A program made the position numbers and the translations under genes. 64,000 nucleotides of DNA from CBDIDH01 sp965277595. Its GTDB lineage: Bacteria; Planctomycetota; Planctomycetia; Isosphaerales; Isosphaeraceae. Below, piece after piece: positions 8,660 through 16,794 of this stretch; position 1 is the first letter of the stretch; each line of letters starts with the position of its first letter. The stretch lies in the NCBI GenBank assembly GCA_965277595.1, contig CBDIDH010000002.1, positions 2,480,001 to 2,544,000 on the forward strand, given 5' to 3'. Under the pieces are notes generated by a model that had not been told where the DNA came from, made no database searches, and saw nothing but the letters and a program-made list of their open reading frames with translations.

Positions 8660-9319
8660 GTGCTCGCCGAGCAAGCGATTTTCACATCGATGGTCCGCCG
8701 CGGCAAATCGGGATATCACGTCGTCGCGCGGTCGCCCGGCCTGACGGAGTCCGAGGCGGGGACAGTTGCTACCTGGTCCCCTTCGCACGGCGGCTTGATC
8801 GTGGATCCGGCGAACCACCTGAGCGTCAACTTCTACCCACTTCCAAGCGGCCGATTCGCTCTCTCACGCACCCGGGAAGGCCGCGCTGAATACAGCGGCC
8901 GGGGCGGCAAGCAGCTTTACACGCACGCTCTCGTGCTGGACACCGCCGCGCTGCGACAGTCGGGTTATCAGCCCTTCGCCATTTATCGCAACGCCCTGGC
9001 ACTCGGCTACTTCCATTACAATCCCGATCCCGCCCCGACGCTCCAACCGGTCGAGCTTCCCGCGCTCTACTCGAAGTCGGAGAGCGGTTCGTCGGCCGCA
9101 CTGTCGCGCGAGCTGGGTCTGCCCACGGTGGACTCGGTCCTCTCGCAGCTTGACGCGGGTCAGCCCGTGGTTTTCGCCTATTCGGGCGACCGCCTCACGC
9201 TCGCCGAGTTTTTGATCGGTCGACTCTCGGCCGATACGGTGATGCGATTGAGCTTCGCCACGAGTCTTCGACCGTCGAACGTCCGACCGTACCGGCTCAA
9301 CCTGGTCTCGGCCCTCTGA
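8660..9319 (+). CDS. GAP1-N2-like GTPase-associated protein
   Basis: A 219-residue protein from GTG at 8660. The opening LAEQAIFTSMVRRGKSGY, then HVVARSPGL and the HYFHYNP-type core, resemble the N-terminal type-2 domain of GTPase-associated protein 1 (GAP1-N2), which is normally encoded beside a bacterial GTPase, as here. Full GAP1 proteins carry further middle and C-terminal domains. This one ends after about 220 residues, so it is a minimal version. I chose GTG 8660 because the longer in-frame start (8594) would translate a CCCGTCTCC tandem repeat as a low-complexity leader, and the GAP1-like fold begins directly after 8660. A CTGAGGG segment just upstream could bind the ribosome. It is probably a partner or regulator of the GTPase encoded at 7607. 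Confidence 0.68.
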   Translation: MLAEQAIFTSMVRRGKSGYHVVARSPGLTESEAGTVATWSPSHGGLIVDPANHLSVNFYPLPSGRFALSRTREGRAEYSGRGGKQLYTHALVLDTAALRQSGYQPFAIYRNALALGYFHYNPDPAPTLQPVELPALYSKSESGSSAALSRELGLPTVDSVLSQLDAGQPVVFAYSGDRLTLAEFLIGRLSADTVMRLSFATSLRPSNVRPYRLNLVSAL

Positions 9320-9500
9320 TCTCAATGGCGCGACGAATCTGCATAATCGTCCTCCCTCGGGCCGAGACTCGACCTAGAGTCGACTGGGAAGACCTTCTGC
9401 CCCTTGAATGCAGAATGACCGCGCCGCGGTTCCGCTCAGGGGATGAGACGGTCAGGATCGATGATCCGCACGCGGCCCCGAACACTCCGAGTGCCTAGCC

Positions 9501-11873
9501 ATGACCCAGACCCGCGCGACCCGCGTTCTCGTCGTCGAGGACAGCCCCTCTCAGGCCGTGCGGCTCCGTACCGTCCTCGAGTCGGCCGGATATCAAGTCG
9601 ACGTCGCGCACGATGGGGCCGAAGGGCTGAAAGCCTTCAACGCAACCGACTTTGACCTGATCCTAAGCGACGTCATGATGCCCGGCCTGACCGGCTACGA
9701 GCTGTGCCGGCTCATCAAGGAAGGTCCGCGCGGCATTGCCGTGCCATTCGTCTTGCTGACCAGCCTGGCCAAGCCGATCGACCTGATCCGCGGCCTGGAA
9801 TGTGGCGCCGATAACTACATTTACAAGCCCTTTCAGCCCGACGCGCTCCTCGGCCGGATCAAGACGATCCTCTCGAACAAGTCCGCCCGCGAAGGGAGTT
9901 CGCGAGGACCCGACGACGTCCTCTTCATGGGCCACAGCCTGAGCATTGCCTCGAACAAGGAACAGATTCTCGACTACCTCGGGTCGACCTTCGAAGACTT
10001 TGTTCAGGCCCGGCACCGTGAATATGAGAGTGCCCTCGCCCGCGAGAAACAGATCGCCCAGGCCGAGACCTACCGCGTCCGCGAAGAGATGTTGCGCAAG
10101 GAAAAAGAGAACCTTGGCCGGCTTCATCATTTCCTGCAATCGACCCTCGACGCCCTCTCGACCCGGATCGCGATCCTCGACGCCTCCGGGACGATTCTCG
10201 CCGTGAATGCCGCCTGGCGTCGGCTCGCCGTGCTTGACCCGATGGTCGGCGTTCCCTGCGACGTCGGCGTGAATTACCTGAGCGTCTGCGAGGCCCAGGA
10301 CCGTGGTCAAGGGGGTGAGGCCGCGACCGTCGCCGTGGGGATTCGCGAGGTCATGTCTCGCCGCCGCGACGAGTTCTCACGCGAATATGCCAGTCATACC
10401 CCGGCCACCCGGCGCTGGTTTAACGTCCGGGTCACCCGGTTCGGCGATACCGAGAGCGTCCGCGTTGTCGTCGCTCACGAAGAGATCACGCCGCGCAAGG
10501 CGGCCGAGGAACAGCTTCTTCACGAGGCCTATCACGACGGCCTCACCGGCCTTCCCAACCGCGCTCTCTTCACCGACCGACTCGACCGCGCTGTCAATCG
10601 CTCGAAGCGATCCGATGAGTTCCGCTTCGCCGTCCTCTTCCTCGACCTTGATGGATTCAAGGTGGTCAATGACAGCCTCGGCCACATGGCCGGCGACCAG
10701 TTGCTCGTGGGCATTGGCCACCGGCTCGAAGCCTGCCTGCGCACTGGTGATACCGTCGCCCGGCTCGGCGGCGACGAGTTCGCCATTCTCATCAACGACA
10801 TCCGCGACGGCTCCGATGCGCTGCTGACGGTGGACCGCATCCGTCAGGAATTGAGCATGCCATTCCTCGTTTGCGGTCACGAGGTCTTCACGTCGGCAAG
10901 CATCGGGATCGCCACCAGCGACCCGCGTTACGACCGGCCCGTTGAGCTTCTCCGCGACGCCGATACCGCGATGTACCGCGCCAAGGCGCTTGGCAAGGCT
11001 CATTACGTGATCTTTGACCAGGCGATGCACACCAGCGTCGTCACCCGTCTTCGGCTTGAGACCGACCTCCGCAGGGCGATCGAGCGCAACGAGTTCTGGC
11101 TTGCCTATCAGCCGATCGTTGACCTTTCCACGAACCGTGTGGCCGGGTTTGAGGCCCTTGTCCGCTGGCAACATCCCGAGCGCGGCCTGGTTTCTCCGGC
11201 CGATTTCATTCCCGCCGCCGAGGAAACCGGCCTGATCATTCCGCTCGATCTCTGGGTGATCCGCGAAGCCTGCCGCCAGATGTGCGTCTGGCATGCCGAC
11301 TTCCCCGACGTCTCTCCGTTGACCCTGAGCGTCAACCTGTCCAGCAAGCAGTTCGCTCACGCCAGCCTGATCGACCGCATCGACGAGATCCTCGCCGACA
11401 CGGGGATTGACCCGACCTGCCTTCGCCTTGAAGTGACCGAAAGCGCGATCATGGCCCAGCCCGAACTGGCGACGGCCAAGCTTCGGCAGATCAAACAGCG
11501 CGGCATTAGCCTGAGCATGGACGACTTCGGCACCGGCTACTCATCGCTGAGCTACCTGCACAAGTTTCCCTTCAATATCCTCAAGATCGACCGCTCGTTC
11601 GTGAGCCGGATCGGCCCTCGCGGCGAGGACTCCGAGATCGTCGCGACGATTATTGCCCTGGCGCATAACCTCGGCATGAAAGTCGTCGCCGAAGGGGTCG
11701 AAACACCCGAACAGGCTGACCGCCTCCGCGTCCTGAACTGCCAGTACGGTCAGGGCTACTACTACGCTCGCCCTCTCAAGCCCGATGATGCCGCGGCCAC
11801 GCTCTCGACCCAGTATGCCATTCCCTTCCGTGCTCTCGACCCCCAGCCTCGGGGTTATTGCCCCGCAGTCTGA
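9501..11873 (+). CDS. Receiver-PAS-GGDEF-EAL cyclic-di-GMP signalling protein
   Basis: A 790-residue cytoplasmic protein. Residues 7-125 are a receiver (phosphoacceptor Asp57 in LSDVMMPG, lysine in YIYKPF). A helical connector follows (about 150-210), then a PAS domain (about 212-330), a GGDEF diguanylate cyclase domain from about 345 with the intact signature GGDEF near 423, and an EAL phosphodiesterase domain (about 520-775) with EAL near 551, NLSSKQ, EVTES, DDFGTGYSSL and KIDRSF. Both active sites look complete, so the protein could make or break c-di-GMP under control of phosphorylation and the PAS ligand. It closes the signalling block and is the likely second-messenger output of the CheA upstream. 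Confidence 0.93.
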   Translation: MTQTRATRVLVVEDSPSQAVRLRTVLESAGYQVDVAHDGAEGLKAFNATDFDLILSDVMMPGLTGYELCRLIKEGPRGIAVPFVLLTSLAKPIDLIRGLECGADNYIYKPFQPDALLGRIKTILSNKSAREGSSRGPDDVLFMGHSLSIASNKEQILDYLGSTFEDFVQARHREYESALAREKQIAQAETYRVREEMLRKEKENLGRLHHFLQSTLDALSTRIAILDASGTILAVNAAWRRLAVLDPMVGVPCDVGVNYLSVCEAQDRGQGGEAATVAVGIREVMSRRRDEFSREYASHTPATRRWFNVRVTRFGDTESVRVVVAHEEITPRKAAEEQLLHEAYHDGLTGLPNRALFTDRLDRAVNRSKRSDEFRFAVLFLDLDGFKVVNDSLGHMAGDQLLVGIGHRLEACLRTGDTVARLGGDEFAILINDIRDGSDALLTVDRIRQELSMPFLVCGHEVFTSASIGIATSDPRYDRPVELLRDADTAMYRAKALGKAHYVIFDQAMHTSVVTRLRLETDLRRAIERNEFWLAYQPIVDLSTNRVAGFEALVRWQHPERGLVSPADFIPAAEETGLIIPLDLWVIREACRQMCVWHADFPDVSPLTLSVNLSSKQFAHASLIDRIDEILADTGIDPTCLRLEVTESAIMAQPELATAKLRQIKQRGISLSMDDFGTGYSSLSYLHKFPFNILKIDRSFVSRIGPRGEDSEIVATIIALAHNLGMKVVAEGVETPEQADRLRVLNCQYGQGYYYARPLKPDDAAATLSTQYAIPFRALDPQPRGYCPAV

Positions 11874-11924
11874 GCCTCGGCCAATCTCCTAGGAAAACGG
11901 CCCCGTCCGTGAATCAGGAGCAAT

Positions 11925-12005
11925 GCGAAGTCCCTCTTTTTCCATGACCAATGACCAAGGACCAAAAGGCGGAATTTTTTTGGTCATCGGTCATCGGGAC
12001 TTTGC
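11925..12005. repeat. Palindromic ATGACC-type intergenic element
   Basis: An imperfect inverted repeat of about 80 bp. The left arm contains GCGAAGTCCC and ATGACCAATGACCAA, and the right arm contains TTGGTCATCGGTCAT and GGGACTTTGC. A T-run and an ATTCCGC-like core lie in the loop. The same arrangement recurs near 34900-34985 and in shorter form at 60271-60317. It may act as a terminator for the gene ending at 11873. Confidence 0.85.
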
Positions 12006-12168
12006 AATTCTCCCGGTCTGAGTACTCACTCCGTTGTGCCGGCCCGTGAAGATCAGGTAGAGTTGTTGACCGGCGCGGAAGGTGTTCGGCGTGCGAGACG
12101 AGACCACGGCAAGGCCCGCCGCGTGAGCCGTTCAAGCGGAACGCGGGGATCGTGGGCGGGAGACGGTC

Positions 12169-12930
12169 ATGCGGGAAGGCGAGCGCGGGCTGAGTTCCAC
12201 GCGCGGTGCGAACACCGAAGGGACCCCGCCCGGCAACGGTCGGCCCGCCGATCCCGACACCACGGGCTGGGTGATCGAGACCGTTGTCAGCCCCTTTCAT
12301 TGTCTGTATCAGGACGCCTTGCACTTCCACACCCAGAGCCGCCTCGCCGCCGGACGTTCCGAGAGCGAGGCCAGCCGCCTCGCCCGCGCCGCGCTTTTGA
12401 TGTACCTCGCGAGCGCCGAGGCTTTGGTGCATCAGGCGGCCGTCGAACTTGGTCGACCCGAGCTGATCGCCCTGATCGCCGATCCGGCTCGCCCCTTGCC
12501 AACGTCTGATGCCTGGCGACTCCTTCCCGCGATCGTCGCCGAAGGCCCCGCCGGTTCGTTTGATGCCGATTCGCCCCCCTGGCCGCAGTTCGCCGAACTC
12601 CTGGCCTTGCGGACGTCCTGGTCGTACCCCGGCGCCTCGGCTGACCGCCGCGCCTATTACCGATCACCCCGCCGCGACGGCGATTACGAACCCTTGCAGC
12701 CGCATCAGGCCCCCGCCTCGTTGCGGATCGCGGCCGACCGCCTGAACTTCCCTCGAACCGGCCTTCCCCGCGATCCCTACGCCCTGCGCCCTCGCCACCT
12801 CGACACCGCCCGAGGGGTCCTCGACGCCGCGATCGAGGCCCTTGACCGCCGACTCGCCGGCGCTCTCACGCGCGGCCAACGCCACCGACGCGAGCCGATC
12901 CGTGTTGTTCATCCACCGGAAAATCGCTGA
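12169..12930 (+). CDS. Conserved-looking hypothetical protein
   Basis: A 253-residue protein without signal peptide or membrane span. After a polar, probably disordered N-terminus (1-35) comes a helical core, with ASRLARAALLMYLASAEALV near residues 67-86, and a second helical stretch near 145-155 (FAELLALRTSWSYPG), then a proline-rich middle and a C-terminal helix (ARGVLDAAIEALDRRLAGAL) with a basic tail. The helical pattern is faintly HEPN-like, but I see no RX4-6H motif, so no function is assigned. ATG 12169 follows a GGGAGACGGTC ribosome-binding region. The antisense and alternate-frame readings here have no protein-like segments. Confidence 0.65.
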   Translation: MREGERGLSSTRGANTEGTPPGNGRPADPDTTGWVIETVVSPFHCLYQDALHFHTQSRLAAGRSESEASRLARAALLMYLASAEALVHQAAVELGRPELIALIADPARPLPTSDAWRLLPAIVAEGPAGSFDADSPPWPQFAELLALRTSWSYPGASADRRAYYRSPRRDGDYEPLQPHQAPASLRIAADRLNFPRTGLPRDPYALRPRHLDTARGVLDAAIEALDRRLAGALTRGQRHRREPIRVVHPPENR

Positions 12931-13036
12931 AGACCCAGGCGTTGAGGAAGGTCAAATATAAGGCGTATCTCGGCAAGTATCGCGTGGGATTTTGTCGGCG
13001 GGTCGTCCGGGGCGGGCAGCGGGGCAGGGGCCAGAC

Positions 13037-13606
13037 TCAGGCAGCCTGGCTGTTGTCGAGGCTGGAAGGTTCCGTCACCGTCTTGAGCAAGACGGCCATC
13101 GCCAGCAAGATCGTCAGATAAAAATTGGAGAGAGAGCCGTCAGCGTCAATCTGCGTTGACGTTCCTGGAAAGGGAAGCGCCTGGGCTCGGTCCTGGTTGA
13201 TCGGGACGGGCCGACTTCTTGGCTTCGTTTTCGCTTCGTCGGGAACCAGGGAAAGGTCTTCGAGAACCCGGTTCAACGAGGTCGATCGCCCGGTGAAGGG
13301 ACCGCTCTGGACCTCGTAACGAAGCAGATGCCTCTGCACCCGGACTGGCGGAAAGGTCGTCCGCAAACGGGCCAGGGCCGCGGCAACCTGCGGGTGCGAC
13401 ATCGCGCTACCGACCGTCGGCGTCGTGGCGAACCAGTGATCGGGCCGACGCGCCACGAGAAGGCGCCGACACCGCTCGGCCAGTACCGCGTCATCGCGTC
13501 CGCTATCGACCGCGGCGAGGGTCAACAGGGCATCGCGGAGGCCGGGCTTTTCATCGCTGTTCGCCAGCCAGGCCAGCCGCAAGAGATCTTCGATCGTGTT
13601 CATCAT
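13037..13606 (-). CDS. Hypothetical protein with C-terminal membrane anchor
   Basis: A 189-residue protein beginning MMNTIEDLLRLAWLANSDEK. The body is helical and charged (about 1-85), followed by a region rich in Arg/Pro/Thr, and a hydrophobic segment near the C-terminus (NFYLTILLAMAVLLKTV, about residues 155-172) that could be a tail anchor. No catalytic motif is visible. The ATG at 13606 is preceded by GGGAGG at a spacing of about 12. The frame extends upstream, but that extension is Arg/Gly-rich and has no ribosome-binding site. It is transcribed divergently from the glycosyltransferase at 13995. Confidence 0.6.
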   Translation of the reverse strand: MMNTIEDLLRLAWLANSDEKPGLRDALLTLAAVDSGRDDAVLAERCRRLLVARRPDHWFATTPTVGSAMSHPQVAAALARLRTTFPPVRVQRHLLRYEVQSGPFTGRSTSLNRVLEDLSLVPDEAKTKPRSRPVPINQDRAQALPFPGTSTQIDADGSLSNFYLTILLAMAVLLKTVTEPSSLDNSQAA

Positions 13607-13994
13607 GACCGCGCTTTGCCTCCCAGAATCGTCACGTCGCCTGCTCCGTTTGTTGTCGGGACGGCCTCCCTGCAACCTTTCCCCGCCGCCTTGGACCGCG
13701 GCCTGCATTTTGTCACCAATCGACCAGACCTCGCACAAAGCTTTGGGGCGATTTCAAGGTACAATGCATGGCCCCTCCGGTCGCGCGGACGATATGGGCT
13801 GAAACGAACCCAAGGGTTGATCCTCGCTCTCGCGAACGTTGGCCATCGACGTGGCGGGCTCCAGGATCGCCTTTTGGCTTTGGGTTTCGAGGCGTTCGTT
13901 TTGGGGTTTGCGCGACGACCTTCGGCTACTATGCTGGAGAGGCCCTCAGCATGACGAAGACTCTGAGCGTTGCCGCAGGCAAGGAGGCCCGACG

Positions 13995-15197
13995 ATGCGC
14001 ATCTTGATGGTCACGTCCTTTCCGATTCCCGGTGATTACGACGGCACCGCCATGCTTCCGATCAAGATTCTTCGAGCCCTGAAGGCCCGAGGAATCGACG
14101 TCGTGCTGGCACACCTCAGGGCCAGACCTCCCTTCGGCAAGTCGCGTCGGGGTGATTTTGAAGGAACGCCGTCGTTCACCTTCTCGCCGGCCAACTGGGT
14201 CACCGGCCCGCGGCGAATTCATCGCGAGTTCCCGTTTGACCTCGTCCACGCGCAACATTACGGCGGGGCCACCCGGGCACACGCGGCCTGCCGACTCTCC
14301 GCCTGGCCGATGGTCTACGAGATTCACTCCCTGCTCGGCGACGAAGTGGAGCGCGACCGCCTCGGTCGCGGCCCCTGGTTCCGCCTTCAGGCCGCCGCCG
14401 AACGCGACGTCTGCCGACATGCCTCGGCCGTCATCGTTCTGGGTGAGCCGGTCAAGGACGTCGTCGTCCACGAGAAGAACGTTCCGGCCGAGAAGGTCAC
14501 GGTGATCTATCCCGGAATCGACCTTGGCGAATACGACCGCCCCGGCCCGTCGACCCCGGCCGAGATTCCCGGAATCGGCGTCGAGCACAAGGTCGTGATG
14601 TACGTCGGCAGCATCGTCCACCCAAATCAGGGCGTTTCCCTGCTCATCGACGCCCTGCCGGCTGTTTTCGAGCGCGAACCACTGGCCCGATGTGTCCTCG
14701 TCGGCGGTCCGGCCTCGGCCGGTGACGACTACCGGGCGCGCCTTGGCGCCTTCGGCGACCGGCTGATCGTTTTGACGGGCCAGACCCCCGACCAGGTCGT
14801 CGCCCTGACCCGACGCGCCGAGGTTCTGGTTCACCCTCGCCTCGCCTGCCGGGAGAACTACTCGGTTCAGAGCAAGATTGCCGTCTATCTCGCCTCGGGC
14901 CGCCCGATCGTGGCGACCGACTTCGGCGATTACACCACGATCCTCGGCGCGACCGGCGCGGGCCGCCTCACGGAGGTCAGCCCCGCCTCGATCGCCGACG
15001 GCATTCTCGACGTTCTTGGCAACCCCGCCCTCGCCGCGAGCCTCTCGGCCGCCTCCCGTCCGGTGGCCGAGGAATACTTCGGAATGGATCGTAACGTCGA
15101 CCGCTATCTCGACGTCTACAAGCGCGTTCTCGCCGCCTCGCCACGTTTACAACCTTCGGCGCGCAAGACAGTCTCCGCCGTCGGCGCGTCGGACTGA
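13995..15197 (+). CDS. GT4-type glycosyltransferase
   Basis: A 400-residue GT-B fold glycosyltransferase. The N-terminal Rossmann domain begins MRILMVTSFPIPGDYDGTA, and the acceptor-side segment contains FDLVHAQHYGG. The C-terminal nucleotide-sugar domain starts near residue 195 (VVMYVGSIVHPNQGVSLLI) and carries the donor-site segment ENYSVQSKIAVYLASGRPIVATD typical of GT4 enzymes. It would transfer a sugar from an activated donor onto a surface polysaccharide, glycolipid or protein; the acceptor is unknown. The start is set by AAGGAGG at 13981 with 7-base spacing, although the frame is open further upstream. No polysaccharide-export genes are adjacent. Confidence 0.88.
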   Translation: MRILMVTSFPIPGDYDGTAMLPIKILRALKARGIDVVLAHLRARPPFGKSRRGDFEGTPSFTFSPANWVTGPRRIHREFPFDLVHAQHYGGATRAHAACRLSAWPMVYEIHSLLGDEVERDRLGRGPWFRLQAAAERDVCRHASAVIVLGEPVKDVVVHEKNVPAEKVTVIYPGIDLGEYDRPGPSTPAEIPGIGVEHKVVMYVGSIVHPNQGVSLLIDALPAVFEREPLARCVLVGGPASAGDDYRARLGAFGDRLIVLTGQTPDQVVALTRRAEVLVHPRLACRENYSVQSKIAVYLASGRPIVATDFGDYTTILGATGAGRLTEVSPASIADGILDVLGNPALAASLSAASRPVAEEYFGMDRNVDRYLDVYKRVLAASPRLQPSARKTVSAVGASD

Positions 15198-15618
15198 GGT
15201 CGATCAAGCTCCTTGAATTTTAGATCGCGGACGTTGTCCAACGACTTCCAATCGATGCTGGCCCCTGACCTTGTTACGCTTACGATCATGCAGCCCTCCC
15301 TCCACGCCTGCGTTGAGAGGACTGCGAACAATCGTCGGAAAAACGTCAGAGACGTCGAAAAAAATGTTGGAACCCTCCCAGGTTATGATACATATTGTCT
15401 CCACATGGGTTGAGTTCACCCGGTTAAGGTAGCGTTGTCCGCCCCCCCTTGAATCTTTCTCGGCGCGCTACCGCGTCACGAGCCTGACGAACTGACCCCT
15501 CGAAACCGTCCTGGCCGCGTGCGCCCGGACATCGGGACGAAATTCTTCCCAAAGCCCCGTGACGGGCCGAAGGGCCGCGTGCCCCCTCGTTCCGGGTTGC
15601 GAATCGAGGAGTATGTTG
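15198..15618. other. Intergenic region upstream of ArsR-type gene
   Basis: About 420 bp with no convincing gene. Its middle part (15340-15420) is distinctly AT-richer than the surroundings and contains TATGAT at 15382, a possible -10 for the regulator gene starting at 15619, but no convincing -35 at the usual distance. Confidence 0.4.
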
Positions 15619-15981
15619 ATGGATGCGACTGATCCTTCGCCCAAAACGGCCAGTCCGAAGCCAAAGAGCGCCACGGCCAAGGCCAAGGCGGCGAAAGAGG
15701 CCGGCGCTCGGTTAAAGCAAGCGCAGCGAGCCTCGATGCTGCTGAAGCATGTCAGCGACCCGACCCGGCTCCAGGTGATTCTCACCCTGGCCGAGGGAGA
15801 GCGTCACGTCGGTGCCCTTTGCGAGCAACTTGGCCAGAGCCAGCCGGCTGTCAGCCATCACCTCGCCTTGCTCCGCCACGGCGGGATCATTCTTCCGCGC
15901 CGCCAGGGCAAAAACAATTTTTACGGCCTGACCGAGACCGGCGCCAGCCTGGCCAACGTCGTCAAGGATCTCATCGCCTGA
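15619..15981 (+). CDS. ArsR-family winged-helix regulator with Lys/Ala-rich tail
   Basis: A 120-residue transcriptional regulator. Residues 1-35 are an Ala/Lys/Pro-rich, histone-tail-like extension (KPKSATAKAKAAKEAG). The rest is an ArsR winged helix: ASMLLKHVSDPTRLQVILTL, then a recognition helix in SQPAVSHHLALLRHGGI, and a wing with GKNNFYGLTE. The metal-site pattern ELCVCD is reduced to a single Cys (ALCEQL) and the C-terminal helix lacks His/Asp ligands, so metal sensing is unlikely. It probably responds to another cue or works constitutively. ATG 15619 has GAGGA 8 bases upstream; an in-frame ATG at 15613 lies too close to it. A close paralogue lies at 24788-25135 on the other strand. Confidence 0.88.
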   Translation: MDATDPSPKTASPKPKSATAKAKAAKEAGARLKQAQRASMLLKHVSDPTRLQVILTLAEGERHVGALCEQLGQSQPAVSHHLALLRHGGIILPRRQGKNNFYGLTETGASLANVVKDLIA

Positions 15982-16052
15982 GATCCTCGCTCACGGTGGG
16001 AAATGGATCGGATCAGCCCAGGGGTGACCGATCCGTTTCTTACCCCGGCAAC

Positions 16053-16340
16053 TCACTTTCCTCGATCGTCGAGACCATCTCTCGGGGTGTCGCGGATGAT
16101 CCGGACGACGCGGCGGGCCTGCCGCCGCCGCTTCGGCGTGATTTCTCCGTCAGCGAGCATCCTGAGAATCATCCGACTGGCCCGATCGAGAAGCAGCGAA
16201 CACTCGATCCGACCCGCCCGTTCACAACTCCATGCACCCAGCAGGTTTTCCATCTCCTCGCCGGTCGCCGGGGCGACGACGTGAGTCATGGCCCTCTGGC
16301 TGGCCGCGATCGTCTCCAAATCATTGAAGCGACGATTCAT
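16053..16340 (-). CDS. Small hypothetical protein
   Basis: A 95-residue protein starting MNRRFNDLETIAASQRAMTH. The N-terminal part is helical and neutral, the C-terminal third strongly basic (PKRRRQARRVVRIIRD), suggesting nucleic-acid or membrane-surface contact. The ATG at 16340 is well supported by AAGGAG with 8-base spacing. The longer frame reaching 16565 has no ribosome-binding site and poor composition. It is convergent with the ArsR-type gene ending 71 bp away. Function unknown. Confidence 0.6.
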   Translation of the reverse strand: MNRRFNDLETIAASQRAMTHVVAPATGEEMENLLGAWSCERAGRIECSLLLDRASRMILRMLADGEITPKRRRQARRVVRIIRDTPRDGLDDRGK

Positions 16341-16794
16341 CGTCAAGGCTCCTTCACCGTTCCGTCCCAATATTCCGATCGACGCATATCTCGCCAGCCG
16401 GGCGGTGCTGGTCAAGGAAAAGCGTTGGTTCGTCGCGACGTGATTGGTACGGAACGGCAAAAATAAGAATGCTGCCTGGCCATCACCAACGCAGAACCTG
16501 TTCCGAGACTCACGTCGAGGGGTGGTGATAACCTTGACCGGGACATGTGACGGAATTAACGTCACGACCGCTCTTTCGAAGCTCCGCGCGCGTTGTTTCC
16601 GAACGTGGAAGGGCTGGCCTCTGCGGCCTCCACAATGACTCTATCCCGTGCCTTTTGATTTTTGCGCCCGAACGGATCGACGTCAACAAAAAACCCGATG
16701 CCGAGCATATTTTCGCGAATCCTTGGCGTTCGAATTCACGGAGACATGGTTTCTTGATGGATGAAGACCCGTTTCCGCAGTCCTCTGTATTTTC
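16341..16794. other. Gene-free interval
   Basis: About 450 bp between a minus-strand start and the 3' end of the FAD monooxygenase gene. Its composition is more AT-rich than neighbouring genes near 16640-16760. I see no convincing gene, strong hairpin or repeat. Confidence 0.4.
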
